From Psychromonas ingrahamii 37 (GTDB lineage: Bacteria; Pseudomonadota; Gammaproteobacteria; Enterobacterales; Psychromonadaceae), in the NCBI RefSeq assembly GCF_000015285.1, contig NC_008709.1, positions 248,001-312,000 on the forward strand: a stretch of DNA of 64,000 nt. The letters are read 5' to 3'. The translations under genes were made by a program, and so were the position numbers. Every line of letters begins with the position of its first letter. Within the stretch, counting starts at the first letter, position 1. Below, piece by piece: positions 27,981-37,033 of the stretch. Under the pieces are notes generated by a model. It saw nothing but the letters and a program-made list of their open reading frames with translations, was not told the DNA's origin and did not search any database.

Positions 27981-28004
27981 ATTATTCTTAGTAATAAGAA
28001 TCTT

Positions 28005-28032
28005 AAAAATCAACCTTGCATGGTTGATTTTT
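28005..28032 (+). terminator. tRNA operon terminator
   Basis: AAAATCAACC and GGTTGATTTTT form a 10-bp stem with a TTGCAT loop and T-run, 25 bp after tRNA-Gly. Confidence 0.8.
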
Positions 28033-28122
28033 GCGTTTTAGCCTCCTTGAAAAATACCCGTAAAATAATGTTAGTAACCAAACGCTGTCCAACCCATTTT
28101 TGGGTTCATAGAATTTGGGTGC

Positions 28123-28284
28123 ATGGAAACTGCTGGTGGAATTACAGCCGCTAAAATTCTGACCTTCGGTTTTTATTCGCAAGCTGATAAAATTTCCCTC
28201 TTTAACATTCCCATAGCATGGCAACAGAACTCTCAGCTTAACACTGACGAATTGCCGCAAATGTTGATCAATATTGAACGATAG
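28123..28284 (+). CDS. Short unassigned frame in the tRNA-GGDEF spacer
   Basis: A 53-codon frame, ATG 28123 to TAG 28284, starting METAGGITAAKILTFGFYSQ and ending in a polar Gln/Asn-rich tail. No ribosome-binding site is obvious and I recognise no family. It may be the tail of a decayed gene. It is the only notable content of the 28033-28411 spacer apart from a small AACCCA/TGGGTT hairpin at 28091. Confidence 0.2.
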   Translation: METAGGITAAKILTFGFYSQADKISLFNIPIAWQQNSQLNTDELPQMLINIER

Positions 28285-28411
28285 GGGGACTTTGATAGTG
28301 ATTTAAATTATCTGGATTTGATTGCTTAACCTCTTATTTTACTTAGTTTTCCTAGCAGTTATTCACCCTTATTTATCCTTTAAGTAGGTGTAAAGTTAAG
28401 ATATAACAGCC

Positions 28412-30772
28412 CTAGGCTTGTCGTTTTGATTTCATTTGTATCACCTGATGCTGTTTGTCATACAGCCAGTCTTTGAGCTCGCTTAAGGGCATAGGTTTAG
28501 CAAAATAATAACCTTGAATCTGGGAGCAGCCTAAATCCATTAATCTATCCAGCTCGACTTGGGTCTCGACGCCTTCTGCAATAATATTCAGACCCAATTC
28601 GTTGCCTATGTTGATAATATTTCTAGCCATAATATCATCACCCATGCCTAGCGAAGTCACAAAGCTGCGATCGATTTTTAGCGTATCAAAAGGCAGATTA
28701 TTGAGACGATCGAGCGAAGAATATCCTGTGCCAAAGTCATCTAAGTGAAATTTTAAACCATGCTCAACCAGTTTTTGCATCATAGGTAAAATATCTGTTT
28801 CCGTCTCCACTACCATACTTTCGGTCAGCTCTAAATGGAAAGCCGACGTGGGCAACTGATATTTATTTAGGCAGGAGGTGATCTCGGTAAATAAATTCCT
28901 ATCCCTGAATTGTTTGACCGATAGGTTAATATTGCATTGAAGATTCGGATGTTCTACCCGTAACTCCTGCAGAGCGCAGCCCACCTTGTCGAATAATTGT
29001 TGCCCCAGTGGTATAATCATTCCTGTTATTTCAGCAATATTAATAAACTCTTCCGGTGGCACAAATTCTCCGGCAAGTGACCAGCGTGATAGCGCCTCCA
29101 TATTTACCACCTCCCCGCTGTTCAAATCAACTATCGGTTGAAACCACACTTCAAGCTGATCATCATTAAGTGCGGAATGGAGTGCCTGTTCTAACAGCAC
29201 CCGGCGGGAAACCGTATCGAGCAGAGCCATTTTAAAAATGGTCACTTGTCCCTTACCACGTCGTTTAGCTTCGTACATCGCTAAATCAGCATATCTGATC
29301 AGATTTTCTTTGCAGAGGCCATTATTGACTGCCGTTAGCCCGATCGAAGCCCTTAAGATCAAGTCTTGACCGTTTTGTTTGAAGGGCTGAGTGATTGTGT
29401 CCAGCAGTCGCTCGGCAAAAGATTGTGCCATCTCCAGTCCAACGCCATCGAGCAGGATAGCGAACTCATCACCGCCTAAGCGAACAACCGTATCGTAATT
29501 GCGTACTTGTGAGAGCATGCGCAGGGACATAAGTTTAAGAATATCGTCTCCCGCATTGTGTCCCAGTCCATCATTGAGTAATTTGAATTCATCGAGATCA
29601 ATAAGTAAAAGAGTACTGATAAAAGTTGGATGGCGTTTCTGCCGGTTTATATTGGCATCGAGTTGTGCCATCAATAAGCGTCGGTTACCTAATCCCGTAA
29701 GGGGATCATGGTCTGCAAGAAAACTCATCTCTTTATGCCTCACTTCCACTTCAGACATTAACTCATTCAAAGCAAAAGCAAGATTATCAAGTTCATCGTT
29801 ATTTTTAATCGGCCAACGTACAGGCTGTTGTGGTGACAATCGATGCTTATCCGCAAGCTGAGAAAAAATATGCAGCCTTTTTAGAATCCTAAAATGAAGG
29901 CATAGATAAATACCCAGCAATGAAAAGAGTGTCAAGCCCGCAACACTGCTCCCCAATAATACAAAGCTCATGTAACGTTCTTTTTTTAAATGTGTTGTCC
30001 CCTGTATTTCAATCATAGCGGGTAAATTTTTCAGGTTTTTGCTGACTACCCAGGCTGGCTCGTCCAAGTCTGATAAATACTGCACCTTAAAGTTTGCTTT
30101 ATTGTTTTCAAGCTGCGGCAGTAAAGTAAAATCGACCGAGGTTAAAGATCTGAATCCATCTAATATAGCGCTATCAAAATGACGAAAAAACAACAGATAA
30201 CCGCTTGGGGGTCTTGATTCATTAGAATCTGTGATGGTCACGCCAGAAACAAAAGTGGCTTGATCATTAAGCCAAAATAGCGCCGTGTTGGCTGTCGGTT
30301 TATCGGCAGTCATTAAAGCTGGTAACAAAGGAGACAATACCGATCTCATCTTTGCGGGCATGGGAATAAGAGCATCATCGGAAAGTATCATGGGGGGAGC
30401 CGCAAAGGAGCCATCCAGTCTGGCAATAAGATAGCCGCTGATCTTATTGTTCGCGAGCGATATTGGGGTAAAGTTTTCTTCTATATAAACAGGATAGTCG
30501 CCTGATACGAATGCTTCTGTATCATCCCAATGGGCATAGTCTTTTATTTGCAGTTCGAATGAGAGTTGATTCTGTTTTAGCACTCCGGCAACTCTTTTTA
30601 ATTCGTTTTCATAATAGCTAACGTCAAAAGCATCGAAGCTTGTGGCGAGCTGGCTATATGCTCCCCACCAAAATAATGTTCCAATACTGACTAATAACCC
30701 CGTCATAAAAATTAACATGCAGCGACCCAGGCTGGTTTGATCTATCTTGCGAGATTTTAAAATTCGATCCAT
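28412..30772 (-). CDS. Membrane CHASE4-GGDEF-EAL cyclic-di-GMP protein
   Basis: Predicted inner-membrane regulator of cyclic di-GMP. TM1 (about 17-38) is followed by a periplasmic CHASE4-like sensor with DYAHWDDTEAFVSG, TM2 (about 270-292) and a HAMP-like linker. GGDEF is intact (RLGGDEFAILLDG, about 425-437) with LADHDPLTGLGNRRLL before it. The EAL domain has MEALSRW (about 555) and DDFGTGYSSLDRLNNLPFDT. Both active sites look complete, so it could make and degrade c-di-GMP. The ATG at 30772 is preceded by AAGGA; a longer frame to 30826 is less likely. It stands alone with large spacers on both sides. Confidence 0.9.
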   Translation of the reverse strand: MDRILKSRKIDQTSLGRCMLIFMTGLLVSIGTLFWWGAYSQLATSFDAFDVSYYENELKRVAGVLKQNQLSFELQIKDYAHWDDTEAFVSGDYPVYIEENFTPISLANNKISGYLIARLDGSFAAPPMILSDDALIPMPAKMRSVLSPLLPALMTADKPTANTALFWLNDQATFVSGVTITDSNESRPPSGYLLFFRHFDSAILDGFRSLTSVDFTLLPQLENNKANFKVQYLSDLDEPAWVVSKNLKNLPAMIEIQGTTHLKKERYMSFVLLGSSVAGLTLFSLLGIYLCLHFRILKRLHIFSQLADKHRLSPQQPVRWPIKNNDELDNLAFALNELMSEVEVRHKEMSFLADHDPLTGLGNRRLLMAQLDANINRQKRHPTFISTLLLIDLDEFKLLNDGLGHNAGDDILKLMSLRMLSQVRNYDTVVRLGGDEFAILLDGVGLEMAQSFAERLLDTITQPFKQNGQDLILRASIGLTAVNNGLCKENLIRYADLAMYEAKRRGKGQVTIFKMALLDTVSRRVLLEQALHSALNDDQLEVWFQPIVDLNSGEVVNMEALSRWSLAGEFVPPEEFINIAEITGMIIPLGQQLFDKVGCALQELRVEHPNLQCNINLSVKQFRDRNLFTEITSCLNKYQLPTSAFHLELTESMVVETETDILPMMQKLVEHGLKFHLDDFGTGYSSLDRLNNLPFDTLKIDRSFVTSLGMGDDIMARNIINIGNELGLNIIAEGVETQVELDRLMDLGCSQIQGYYFAKPMPLSELKDWLYDKQHQVIQMKSKRQA

Positions 30773-31740
30773 GGATTTAGTCCTTAGGTTCAATCGCTGA
30801 TATTCAAAATTGAACAATATGCTCAATGTGACAGAAGAAATAAGCCAGTTAACTATATTTTTGTGATTTTATCACTTTTTTATAATTATTTTTCCGTGCC
30901 TTATTCCGATTATGTGAAGTAAAATAGTTAATTTGTCAGTTCCATTTACTGTTGTTCCCCCCCTGTGCCTGAAAATATCAGCATATAAAATATTAAAGTG
31001 GTTTTATTTAACTAAGTATTATTTTCCAGTTCTCTTTTAGCAAAAATGCTCTCTTTAGAGGGATGTAAAAATATTCTAAGGTACTATATGCCCTAAATAA
31101 CCTCGGCTAATGTCAGCGATGCTCGCTTATTCTCGGAAACGAGCATTAATAGTTCATGCTTAAATTCTTTCAATAGCGAACGTAACACATGCCCCTTTTC
31201 GGGAATCTAATGGTGAATGGTGAATGGTGAATGCGGAGTGGCGGGCGTATTACTTGGTTCACAATAGTGAAAAGTTAAAATAAAGCCTGGATTAGGCCAA
31301 AGGCTGATCCCTAGTATCAAGTAAATATAAACTGCCTTGATTTTTTTAAGCTGAGAAGCTGGAAATGAGAATTTCTACAGCTGAGTTGGGTAGCCAACCT
31401 GAAATTGAACAGTTATTATCTAAGTTCAACCGGGAAGTAAGGACGACCTCAGCGACCTATCCAATTCAGGGGACAGCCTCATATATAAGGTTAACTATAT
31501 GGTTTGGTTAATCCTTTTTATTGCTGTAAATATTGTACTTTTAGGTTTTTCGTTGAGAATCTTACTGTTAAGTCTGTAGAGTGGTATAGAGACTTTTGCC
31601 GCGCGGCGTTATAGTTGTGGTTATGGTTGGCTGGCGTTAAGTTTTTATAAGTAGCGAGCTCTTAGCCGGACCTTAGGTTCGATATAATGAACCTTCGAAT
31701 CGTTTATCTGCGCAGCTTAAATATACAAGGGCTTACTAAA
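30773..31740. other. Long non-coding spacer
   Basis: No gene supported over about 970 bp. The only pattern is three exact 7-bp repeats TGGTGAA at 31211-31231. A short frame starting at 31365 (MRISTAELGSQPEIEQLLSK) runs about 45 codons without a recognised family. The length and lack of structure suggest a decayed gene region. Confidence 0.5.
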
Positions 31741-33114
31741 ATGACCGATGACAAAAATAATTTACTGCACCGTGGCCTTGATAATATTCAGCCTCCTTTT
31801 TCAAACTTTATCCGCGCGCAGGCAACGGCCAGTGTGTTTCTTCTGGTTGCAACGATTACTGCTCTGTGGTGGGCAAATTCAGATTATTCATCTACCTATC
31901 AGATGCTAAAGCATATGCAGATTGGTTTTTTTCTGGGCGATATCGAGCTGCAGGCTTCACTTAAACATATTATTAATGATGGTTTGATGGTTATCTTTTT
32001 CTTCTTTATCGGGCTTGAGATAAAACGTGAAGTGCTCGCCGGGGATCTCGCTATCGCAGAAAATCGGCGCATGTTGATTCTTTGTGCTCTCGGTGGGATG
32101 ATTTGTCCGGCTGTTATCTATTCATTATTTAACTGGTCACTTGATTCTCAGATTGGCTGGGGGATCCCGATGGCAACCGATACGGCATTTGCATTAGGTG
32201 CGCTGACCCTAGTTAGAAAACATATTCCCATCAGTTTGTTAGCTTTTCTCGTTGGCCTTGCCATTGTAGACGATGTTGGTGCGATAGTCGTGATTGCATT
32301 ATTCTATACACAGGAGATATCTGTCATTTTCCTGTCGATCTCATTTTCCCTGATCGCGTTTTTGGCCATCGCTAATTATGCTGGTGTCCTCCGGCCAATT
32401 TTCTATATTCTGATCGGGATTGCCGCTTGGTGGACGATGCTTAAATCTGGCGTTCATCCCACTTTTGCCGGCGTCGCCATTGCTTTAACCGTACCCGCAC
32501 GACCCATGTTACCGCCAGATGAATTACTCTCTAAGGTGAAAGCTAAAATTACAGCAATGAAGAAGAACAAAGGTCATCAACTCGATGCGCTTGCTAATCG
32601 AGAGGATCATGAACAAGTGCTGGATGTTCGTGATTTTGCAGAACATGGCAGTGCTCCCCTGCGCCGCTGGGAAGATGCATTGGACTTACCCGTCTCATTA
32701 TTTGTCCTGCCACTGTTTGCTCTGGTTAATGCCGGTGTGGAAGTTAGCTTCAGTTCACTTATCGAAACCCTTCAGCATTCAGTTGGGTTGGGTATTGTGA
32801 TTGGGTTGGTTATTGGTAAATTTGTTGGCATTTCCGGTGCATGCTGGCTTGGTCTGCGCTACAAAATAGGGAGTTTACCGGAGGGCATTAATATGCAGCA
32901 CGTGATAGGTATGTCACTGATAGCCGGTATTGGCTTTACCATGTCGACATTTATAGCCACACTGGGCTTTGACTCGCAACCTGAATATCTTCAAAGCGCC
33001 AAAGGATCTATTTTGTTCGCCTCACTTCTTTCTGCCATTCTGGGTCTGTTATATCTCCGGATTATTGCTGCAAAAAAAGCACCCAATTCTGCATCAAAAA
33101 ACGGAGAGAATTAG
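31741..33114 (+). CDS. nhaA: Na+/H+ antiporter NhaA (copy 2)
   Basis: Second NhaA. ATG 31741 (AAGGG upstream) gives 457 aa; in-frame codons to 31687 add an unlikely extension. Hallmarks: FFFFIGLEIKREVLAGDLA, GWGIPMATDTAFALGALTL, the ion-binding Asp pair in AIVDDVGAIVVIALFY and GIGFTMSTFIATLGF. Compared with copy 1 it has a longer hydrophilic loop before TM X (AKITAMKKNKGHQLDALANR). The two copies differ enough to be old paralogs, not a recent duplication. Together they fit a sodium-rich, marine habitat. Confidence 0.93.
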   Translation: MTDDKNNLLHRGLDNIQPPFSNFIRAQATASVFLLVATITALWWANSDYSSTYQMLKHMQIGFFLGDIELQASLKHIINDGLMVIFFFFIGLEIKREVLAGDLAIAENRRMLILCALGGMICPAVIYSLFNWSLDSQIGWGIPMATDTAFALGALTLVRKHIPISLLAFLVGLAIVDDVGAIVVIALFYTQEISVIFLSISFSLIAFLAIANYAGVLRPIFYILIGIAAWWTMLKSGVHPTFAGVAIALTVPARPMLPPDELLSKVKAKITAMKKNKGHQLDALANREDHEQVLDVRDFAEHGSAPLRRWEDALDLPVSLFVLPLFALVNAGVEVSFSSLIETLQHSVGLGIVIGLVIGKFVGISGACWLGLRYKIGSLPEGINMQHVIGMSLIAGIGFTMSTFIATLGFDSQPEYLQSAKGSILFASLLSAILGLLYLRIIAAKKAPNSASKNGEN

Positions 33115-33124
33115 CCGCAATCTT

Positions 33125-33247
33125 ATGTTAAGGAGTCCAGTGACTTATATTAAGATTTTAAAGGCAGCAATAGGAGTGCAGATAAAATATCACTATAATC
33201 GAACCGTCAAAGGTGTACGGTTCGTGAAAATTAAAAGAAATACATAG
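33125..33247 (+). pseudogene. Possible truncated DUF2970-like small protein
   Basis: Frame ATG 33125 / GTG 33140 to TAG 33247. AAGGAG precedes the GTG. YIKILKAAIGVQ resembles the start of DUF2970 proteins (LKSVLAAxxGVQ), but the expected C-terminal transmembrane helix is missing; the frame instead runs into a hairpin CGAACCGT/ACGGTTCG (33200-33224). It may be a remnant or a chance frame. The rest of the 33248-33369 spacer is empty. Confidence 0.25.
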
Positions 33248-33369
33248 GTTAGAGAAGAGCATATTGGAGAGGGGATCGATTTTGGGCTCTTTAAATAAAG
33301 AACTTATCGATGGGGGCCTGCAATGGTAGGCAATTAGCACAATTTAGGCTAGTACAATCCTAAGGGGAT

Positions 33370-33394
33370 GCCCGAGTCACTCTCCCGGGCTTTT
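33370..33394. terminator. Intrinsic terminator between convergent nhaA2 and SDR gene
   Basis: GCCCG (33370-33374) pairs with CGGGC (33386-33390), followed by TTTT on the plus strand. The short stem could serve either direction. Confidence 0.5.
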
Positions 33395-33414
33395 AATTTC
33401 TTTTTTAGTTTTGA

Positions 33415-34098
33415 CTATTCCAGCTCAACCATAGGACGGCAAGTCAATTCATGGATCACGACATCGATGGGATTGCTGAGTAATTGGCTAACCAGTGTTG
33501 CTACGCTCGCAGGCTGCATATATTGCGGACGTTCCTGCTCGCGGAAGGCGGTATTCATTCCTCCGGGGTAAACGGCAGTTACTTTGATACCATGGGGCTG
33601 TGCTTCTTTCATTAAGACATTATTCAACCCGGCAAATCCCTGTTTCATTGCGCTATAAATACTCATGGTTGGATTACTGCGTTTAGCTGCCGTACTGACA
33701 ATATTGATAATATAACCATGCTCTTTAGGTAACATCTGCTGCATTGCTTCCCGGCAAAGTAAATAAGGCGCACGTAAATTGACTGCATACTGTTGTTCAA
33801 ACTCTTCTAATGTTGTCTCGGCTAATTCGCATTTTCGTGAATTCATGCCGGCATTATTAATAAGCACATCAATATGGCCCAGCGCTTTTGTGGCTTTCTG
33901 AAAAATTTCAACTGCAGCTTCTGCTTGGCTGAGGTCGCAACTGACCCCTAAGCAGCCTGTTTGCTGCATAAGTTGCTGCAGCTGAGTTTCATCACGTCCG
34001 GTTGCAAAGACTTTATATCCTTTGCTGCAAAGATCTATTACTAGTGCTCGACCTAGGCCCTTTGTAGCACCAGTAATAAATACCGTTTGATAATTCAT
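33415..34098 (-). CDS. Short-chain dehydrogenase/reductase
   Basis: 227 aa classical SDR: cofactor motif TGATKGLG (residues about 10-17), NNAG (about 82-85), active-site Ser in VSTAA and catalytic YSAMK (Y about 145). Arg in ATGRDE after the second strand suggests NADP(H). The substrate cannot be told from sequence. It is monocistronic, with an AAGGAAGC site before the ATG at 34098. Confidence 0.85.
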   Translation of the reverse strand: MNYQTVFITGATKGLGRALVIDLCSKGYKVFATGRDETQLQQLMQQTGCLGVSCDLSQAEAAVEIFQKATKALGHIDVLINNAGMNSRKCELAETTLEEFEQQYAVNLRAPYLLCREAMQQMLPKEHGYIINIVSTAAKRSNPTMSIYSAMKQGFAGLNNVLMKEAQPHGIKVTAVYPGGMNTAFREQERPQYMQPASVATLVSQLLSNPIDVVIHELTCRPMVELE

Positions 34099-34479
34099 GT
34101 TTTTGCTTCCTTAGGTTAATTAGCAATTAAAAGCATCAGCCGTGATGCGTTACCTTTTTAATAGAGCAACAAACGGCTAAGTACTTTGCGCAGCGCTTAA
34201 AGTTATTTTGTAACAGAATCATACCCCTGTGCTGCCATTAAGGAAATATTAATGCATTCTAGGTGTTTTATTTTAAGCCAAAAGAGGGGGATTTAAGTGA
34301 ATATTAATTTTATGAACGGGCTCGGGCTGTAGAAAAATAGTTAATCTGCTTGCTCTAAATCAGATAAGTCTAGAATATCCTGACCTAGGGGTTAGCGTAT
34401 TAACATAATCGCGGTGGTTTTTATATTGCCAAGTAAAGCATTAATGATTATCAATGCCTTACTTATTGGAAGTATTGAT
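34099..34479. other. Spacer with no recognised content
   Basis: About 380 bp, AT-rich, between two leftward genes. I see no hairpin with a T-run, no frame of note and no repeat family member. Confidence 0.4.
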
Positions 34480-35931
34480 TTAAAAAATATCCTTTAATTG
34501 GACATAAATTTTTTGAAATTTTTCGCGCTTCAGTGCATAAGCCGCATGCTTTCCAATATTGGGAAGATGAGTTTGAATCAGTCTTGGAACGGGGCAAACT
34601 TCTGAAAGTTTTTCTTGTCCTGCTAACCCTAGGCGAGCAAGTCGCGCAGCACCTAATGCGGGTCCCACATCCCCACCAACTCGATAAGCGAGCTTTTTAT
34701 TGAAAATATCAGCTAACATTTGGCGCCAATAAGCACTTTGTGCGCCGCCACCAATTAATGAAATCTCTTCCGGCTCGACGCCTGTTGCATGGAGTGCATC
34801 TAAGCCATCAGCTAAAGCAAAACCAACCCCTTCTAAGACGGCTTGAGCTAACTCTGCACGTTTAGTCGCGTGTGTCATACCAAAAAATACACCTTTAGCA
34901 TCAGGGTTGTTATGCGGTGTACGCTCTCCAGACAGATAAGGAAGAAAAATCACTTCTGAATTTAGATCAGCATCCGCTTCAACCTCGGCAATCATCTCAG
35001 GAACACTTGATGCTCCCGTTAATTCTGCGACCCAGGTTAAACAAGAAGCGGCACTTAATATCACGGACATTGTGTGCCATGTTGCTGGTAAGGCATGGCA
35101 GAAGCTATGTAATGCTGATTCTGGGTTTGCGCTGAAACCATCACTAACGGCAAAATATACCCCGGATGTTCCAAGTGAAAGCATCGCTTGTCTGGGCTGG
35201 GTAATACCCACTCCAATTGCGCCCGCAGCATTATCACCAGCCCCTGCAACGACGGGGACACAAGGCATCCCCCATTCATTAGCAAGCTCTTTTGATAAGG
35301 TGCCTGTGATTTGGCTACCTTCATATAATTTAGGCATTTGCTGACGGGTTAACCCTGTTGCCGCTAGTAGTTGAGCATTCCAATCCCGTTTTGCCACATC
35401 AAGCCACATAGTGCCTGCCGCATCCGACATGTCGGATGCAAAATCTCCCGTCATGCAGTAGCGCAGATAATCTTTTGGCAGTAATACCTTCGCTATCTTA
35501 GCGAAGCATTCCGGCTCGTTTTTTTGTACCCATTTTAATTTAGGGGCGGTAAATCCCGGCATCATAATATTGCCGGTAATATCCCTGCTTGTTGGTACTA
35601 ACTGCTCCATTTCGAGGCATTCTTCCGCGCATCGTCCATCATTCCATAAAATAGCAGGACGAAGGACTTTGCCATTGTCATCCAGTAATGCAGCACCGTG
35701 CATTTGTCCTGCTAATCCAATCGCACTAACATTAGATAAGCTGATATCTTTGGCGAGTGCTTTAATTGCTTGATTGGTTGCGCTCCACCATTCTGCCGGA
35801 TCCTGCTCTGACCATAGTGGTGCAGGTCGTGACACCGATATTGAGACAGTTTTTGTTCCTAAAATAAGTCCACTTTGATCAACTAAAATGACTTTTACTC
35901 CAGACGTTCCAAGATCAATACCAATAAACAT
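34480..35931 (-). CDS. xylB: Xylulokinase XylB
   Basis: FGGY-family kinase converting D-xylulose to xylulose-5-phosphate. The 483 aa protein (E. coli XylB 484) starts MFIGIDLGTSGVKVILVDQ and has GQMHGAALLDDNG, LLPKDYLRYCMTG, GAGDNAAGAIGVG and the FGGY signature SLIGGGAQSAYWRQMLADIF. The xylulokinase assignment within FGGY rests on overall similarity to XylB (WSEQDPAEWW, MHGAALLD). No xylA, xylose transporter or xylR is adjacent, so it is an isolated kinase. Confidence 0.87.
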   Translation of the reverse strand: MFIGIDLGTSGVKVILVDQSGLILGTKTVSISVSRPAPLWSEQDPAEWWSATNQAIKALAKDISLSNVSAIGLAGQMHGAALLDDNGKVLRPAILWNDGRCAEECLEMEQLVPTSRDITGNIMMPGFTAPKLKWVQKNEPECFAKIAKVLLPKDYLRYCMTGDFASDMSDAAGTMWLDVAKRDWNAQLLAATGLTRQQMPKLYEGSQITGTLSKELANEWGMPCVPVVAGAGDNAAGAIGVGITQPRQAMLSLGTSGVYFAVSDGFSANPESALHSFCHALPATWHTMSVILSAASCLTWVAELTGASSVPEMIAEVEADADLNSEVIFLPYLSGERTPHNNPDAKGVFFGMTHATKRAELAQAVLEGVGFALADGLDALHATGVEPEEISLIGGGAQSAYWRQMLADIFNKKLAYRVGGDVGPALGAARLARLGLAGQEKLSEVCPVPRLIQTHLPNIGKHAAYALKREKFQKIYVQLKDIF

Positions 35932-36626
35932 ACAAGGTTCCTTTTCTATATAATATAAAATTGCTTCATTTTATATTATTTATAAAGCGAAGAATGAGTC
36001 TTTATATGAGAAAGACGATCTCTCTGCTTGGAATTTTCTCGCTTATCCTAGGATTCTACAATTATGTTTTTGATAGGGTCTTTCACTGATTTGATAATTG
36101 AGTCATCGATCACAAACTAAGTCGAGGTCCATGCGTTAGGCTTCGTTTTGTATTGATAAAACATTGTGGTACAAAATTGCCATAGTGCTGCCTCAACGTA
36201 ATATAGAATCTGAGATATGTTAACAGCCCGAGGTATTAATGACTTTGGGCTTTTTTTATAGGATAACTTTTAATATTCAGTATAAGCACTAGTCAATAAG
36301 CTCCACTATTTTGCTGCATAGTGAATAAAATTCATGCCTATCAAACTGCCTAAACAGTCAGCGAGATCCTCCGCTAGTATCATTTCCTACACAAAATCAG
36401 CTCTATTATCATCCGATCACTAAAAATTTGATTTTTGGCTGTTTTGTTAAGAATAATTTAAAAAATGGGGGCAATGTGTAATAACCAACAACGAATAATT
36501 AAATCACATAATTGACCTGAGATCGGGTTAATTATTTAGCTGTTCAAGCACTAGGAGAATGAGATAACTAACGGAACAATAAGGTTGCTCTAGTCTTGTT
36601 TTAAAGCCACTTAGTATTTAAGGAAT
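35932..36626. other. xylB-tusA spacer
   Basis: About 700 bp with no supported gene. The one clear structure is an intrinsic terminator at 36225-36257 on the plus strand that follows no plus-strand gene, listed separately. Confidence 0.5.
36225..36257 (+). terminator. Orphan intrinsic terminator (possible small RNA 3' end)
   Basis: AGCCCGAGG (36225-36233) pairs with CTTTGGGCT (36243-36251, two G-U pairs), loop TATTAATGA, T-run to 36257. There is no coding frame upstream on this strand for several hundred bases, so a small RNA ending here is possible. I found no convincing promoter. Confidence 0.6.
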
Positions 36627-36863
36627 CTAAGCGCCTTTACGGATTAAATAGCGATAGGGTGCTTGTTGGATGTCAGCTTCAACTAAAGTGTGATCCATAA
36701 ACCGGCAAAAACTGGGGATGTCTCGAGTCGTTGCCGGATCATCGGCAATAACGCTTAATAATTCTCCTTCCTGCATCTTTCTAACGGTCTTGCGGAGCAT
36801 CATAACAGGCTCTGGGCAGCGTAAGCCTAGGGTATTTAATGCCTGTGTTTTCTCTTCGCTCAT
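36627..36863 (-). CDS. tusA: Sulfur carrier protein TusA
   Basis: Accepts sulfane sulfur from IscS and passes it to TusBCD for tRNA 2-thiouridine synthesis. The TusA signature [17 protein letters not shown] carries the active Cys (about residue 17). [17 protein letters not shown] and the C-terminal PYRYLIRKG match E. coli TusA closely. ATG 36863 with AAGAGAG upstream gives 78 aa (E. coli 81); the longer TTG frame to 36881 is unlikely. It is a single gene. Confidence 0.95.
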   Translation of the reverse strand: MSEEKTQALNTLGLRCPEPVMMLRKTVRKMQEGELLSVIADDPATTRDIPSFCRFMDHTLVEADIQQAPYRYLIRKGA

Positions 36864-36997
36864 TGCAACTCTCTTGTTCAAGGGATTTTGTGTTAACTGT
36901 AAAATGCGCTAAATAGCGCACGGGGTATTATTATACCTGATAGCAGGGTGATAAATAAATAACTGTATTAACACTTATCTTATCAGGCAAAGAGCAG

Positions 36998-37028
36998 AAG
37001 GTGCTGGCCTTTAGCCTGCACCTTTTTT
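36998..37028. terminator. ppc-proximal hairpin terminator
   Basis: AAGGTGC-T-GGC (36998-37008) pairs with GCC-T-GCACCTT (37014-37024). The T-run is on the plus strand and an A-run lies on the ppc side, so it may work in both directions. It begins 6 bp beyond the ppc stop. Confidence 0.65.
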
Positions 37029-37033
37029 ATTGC

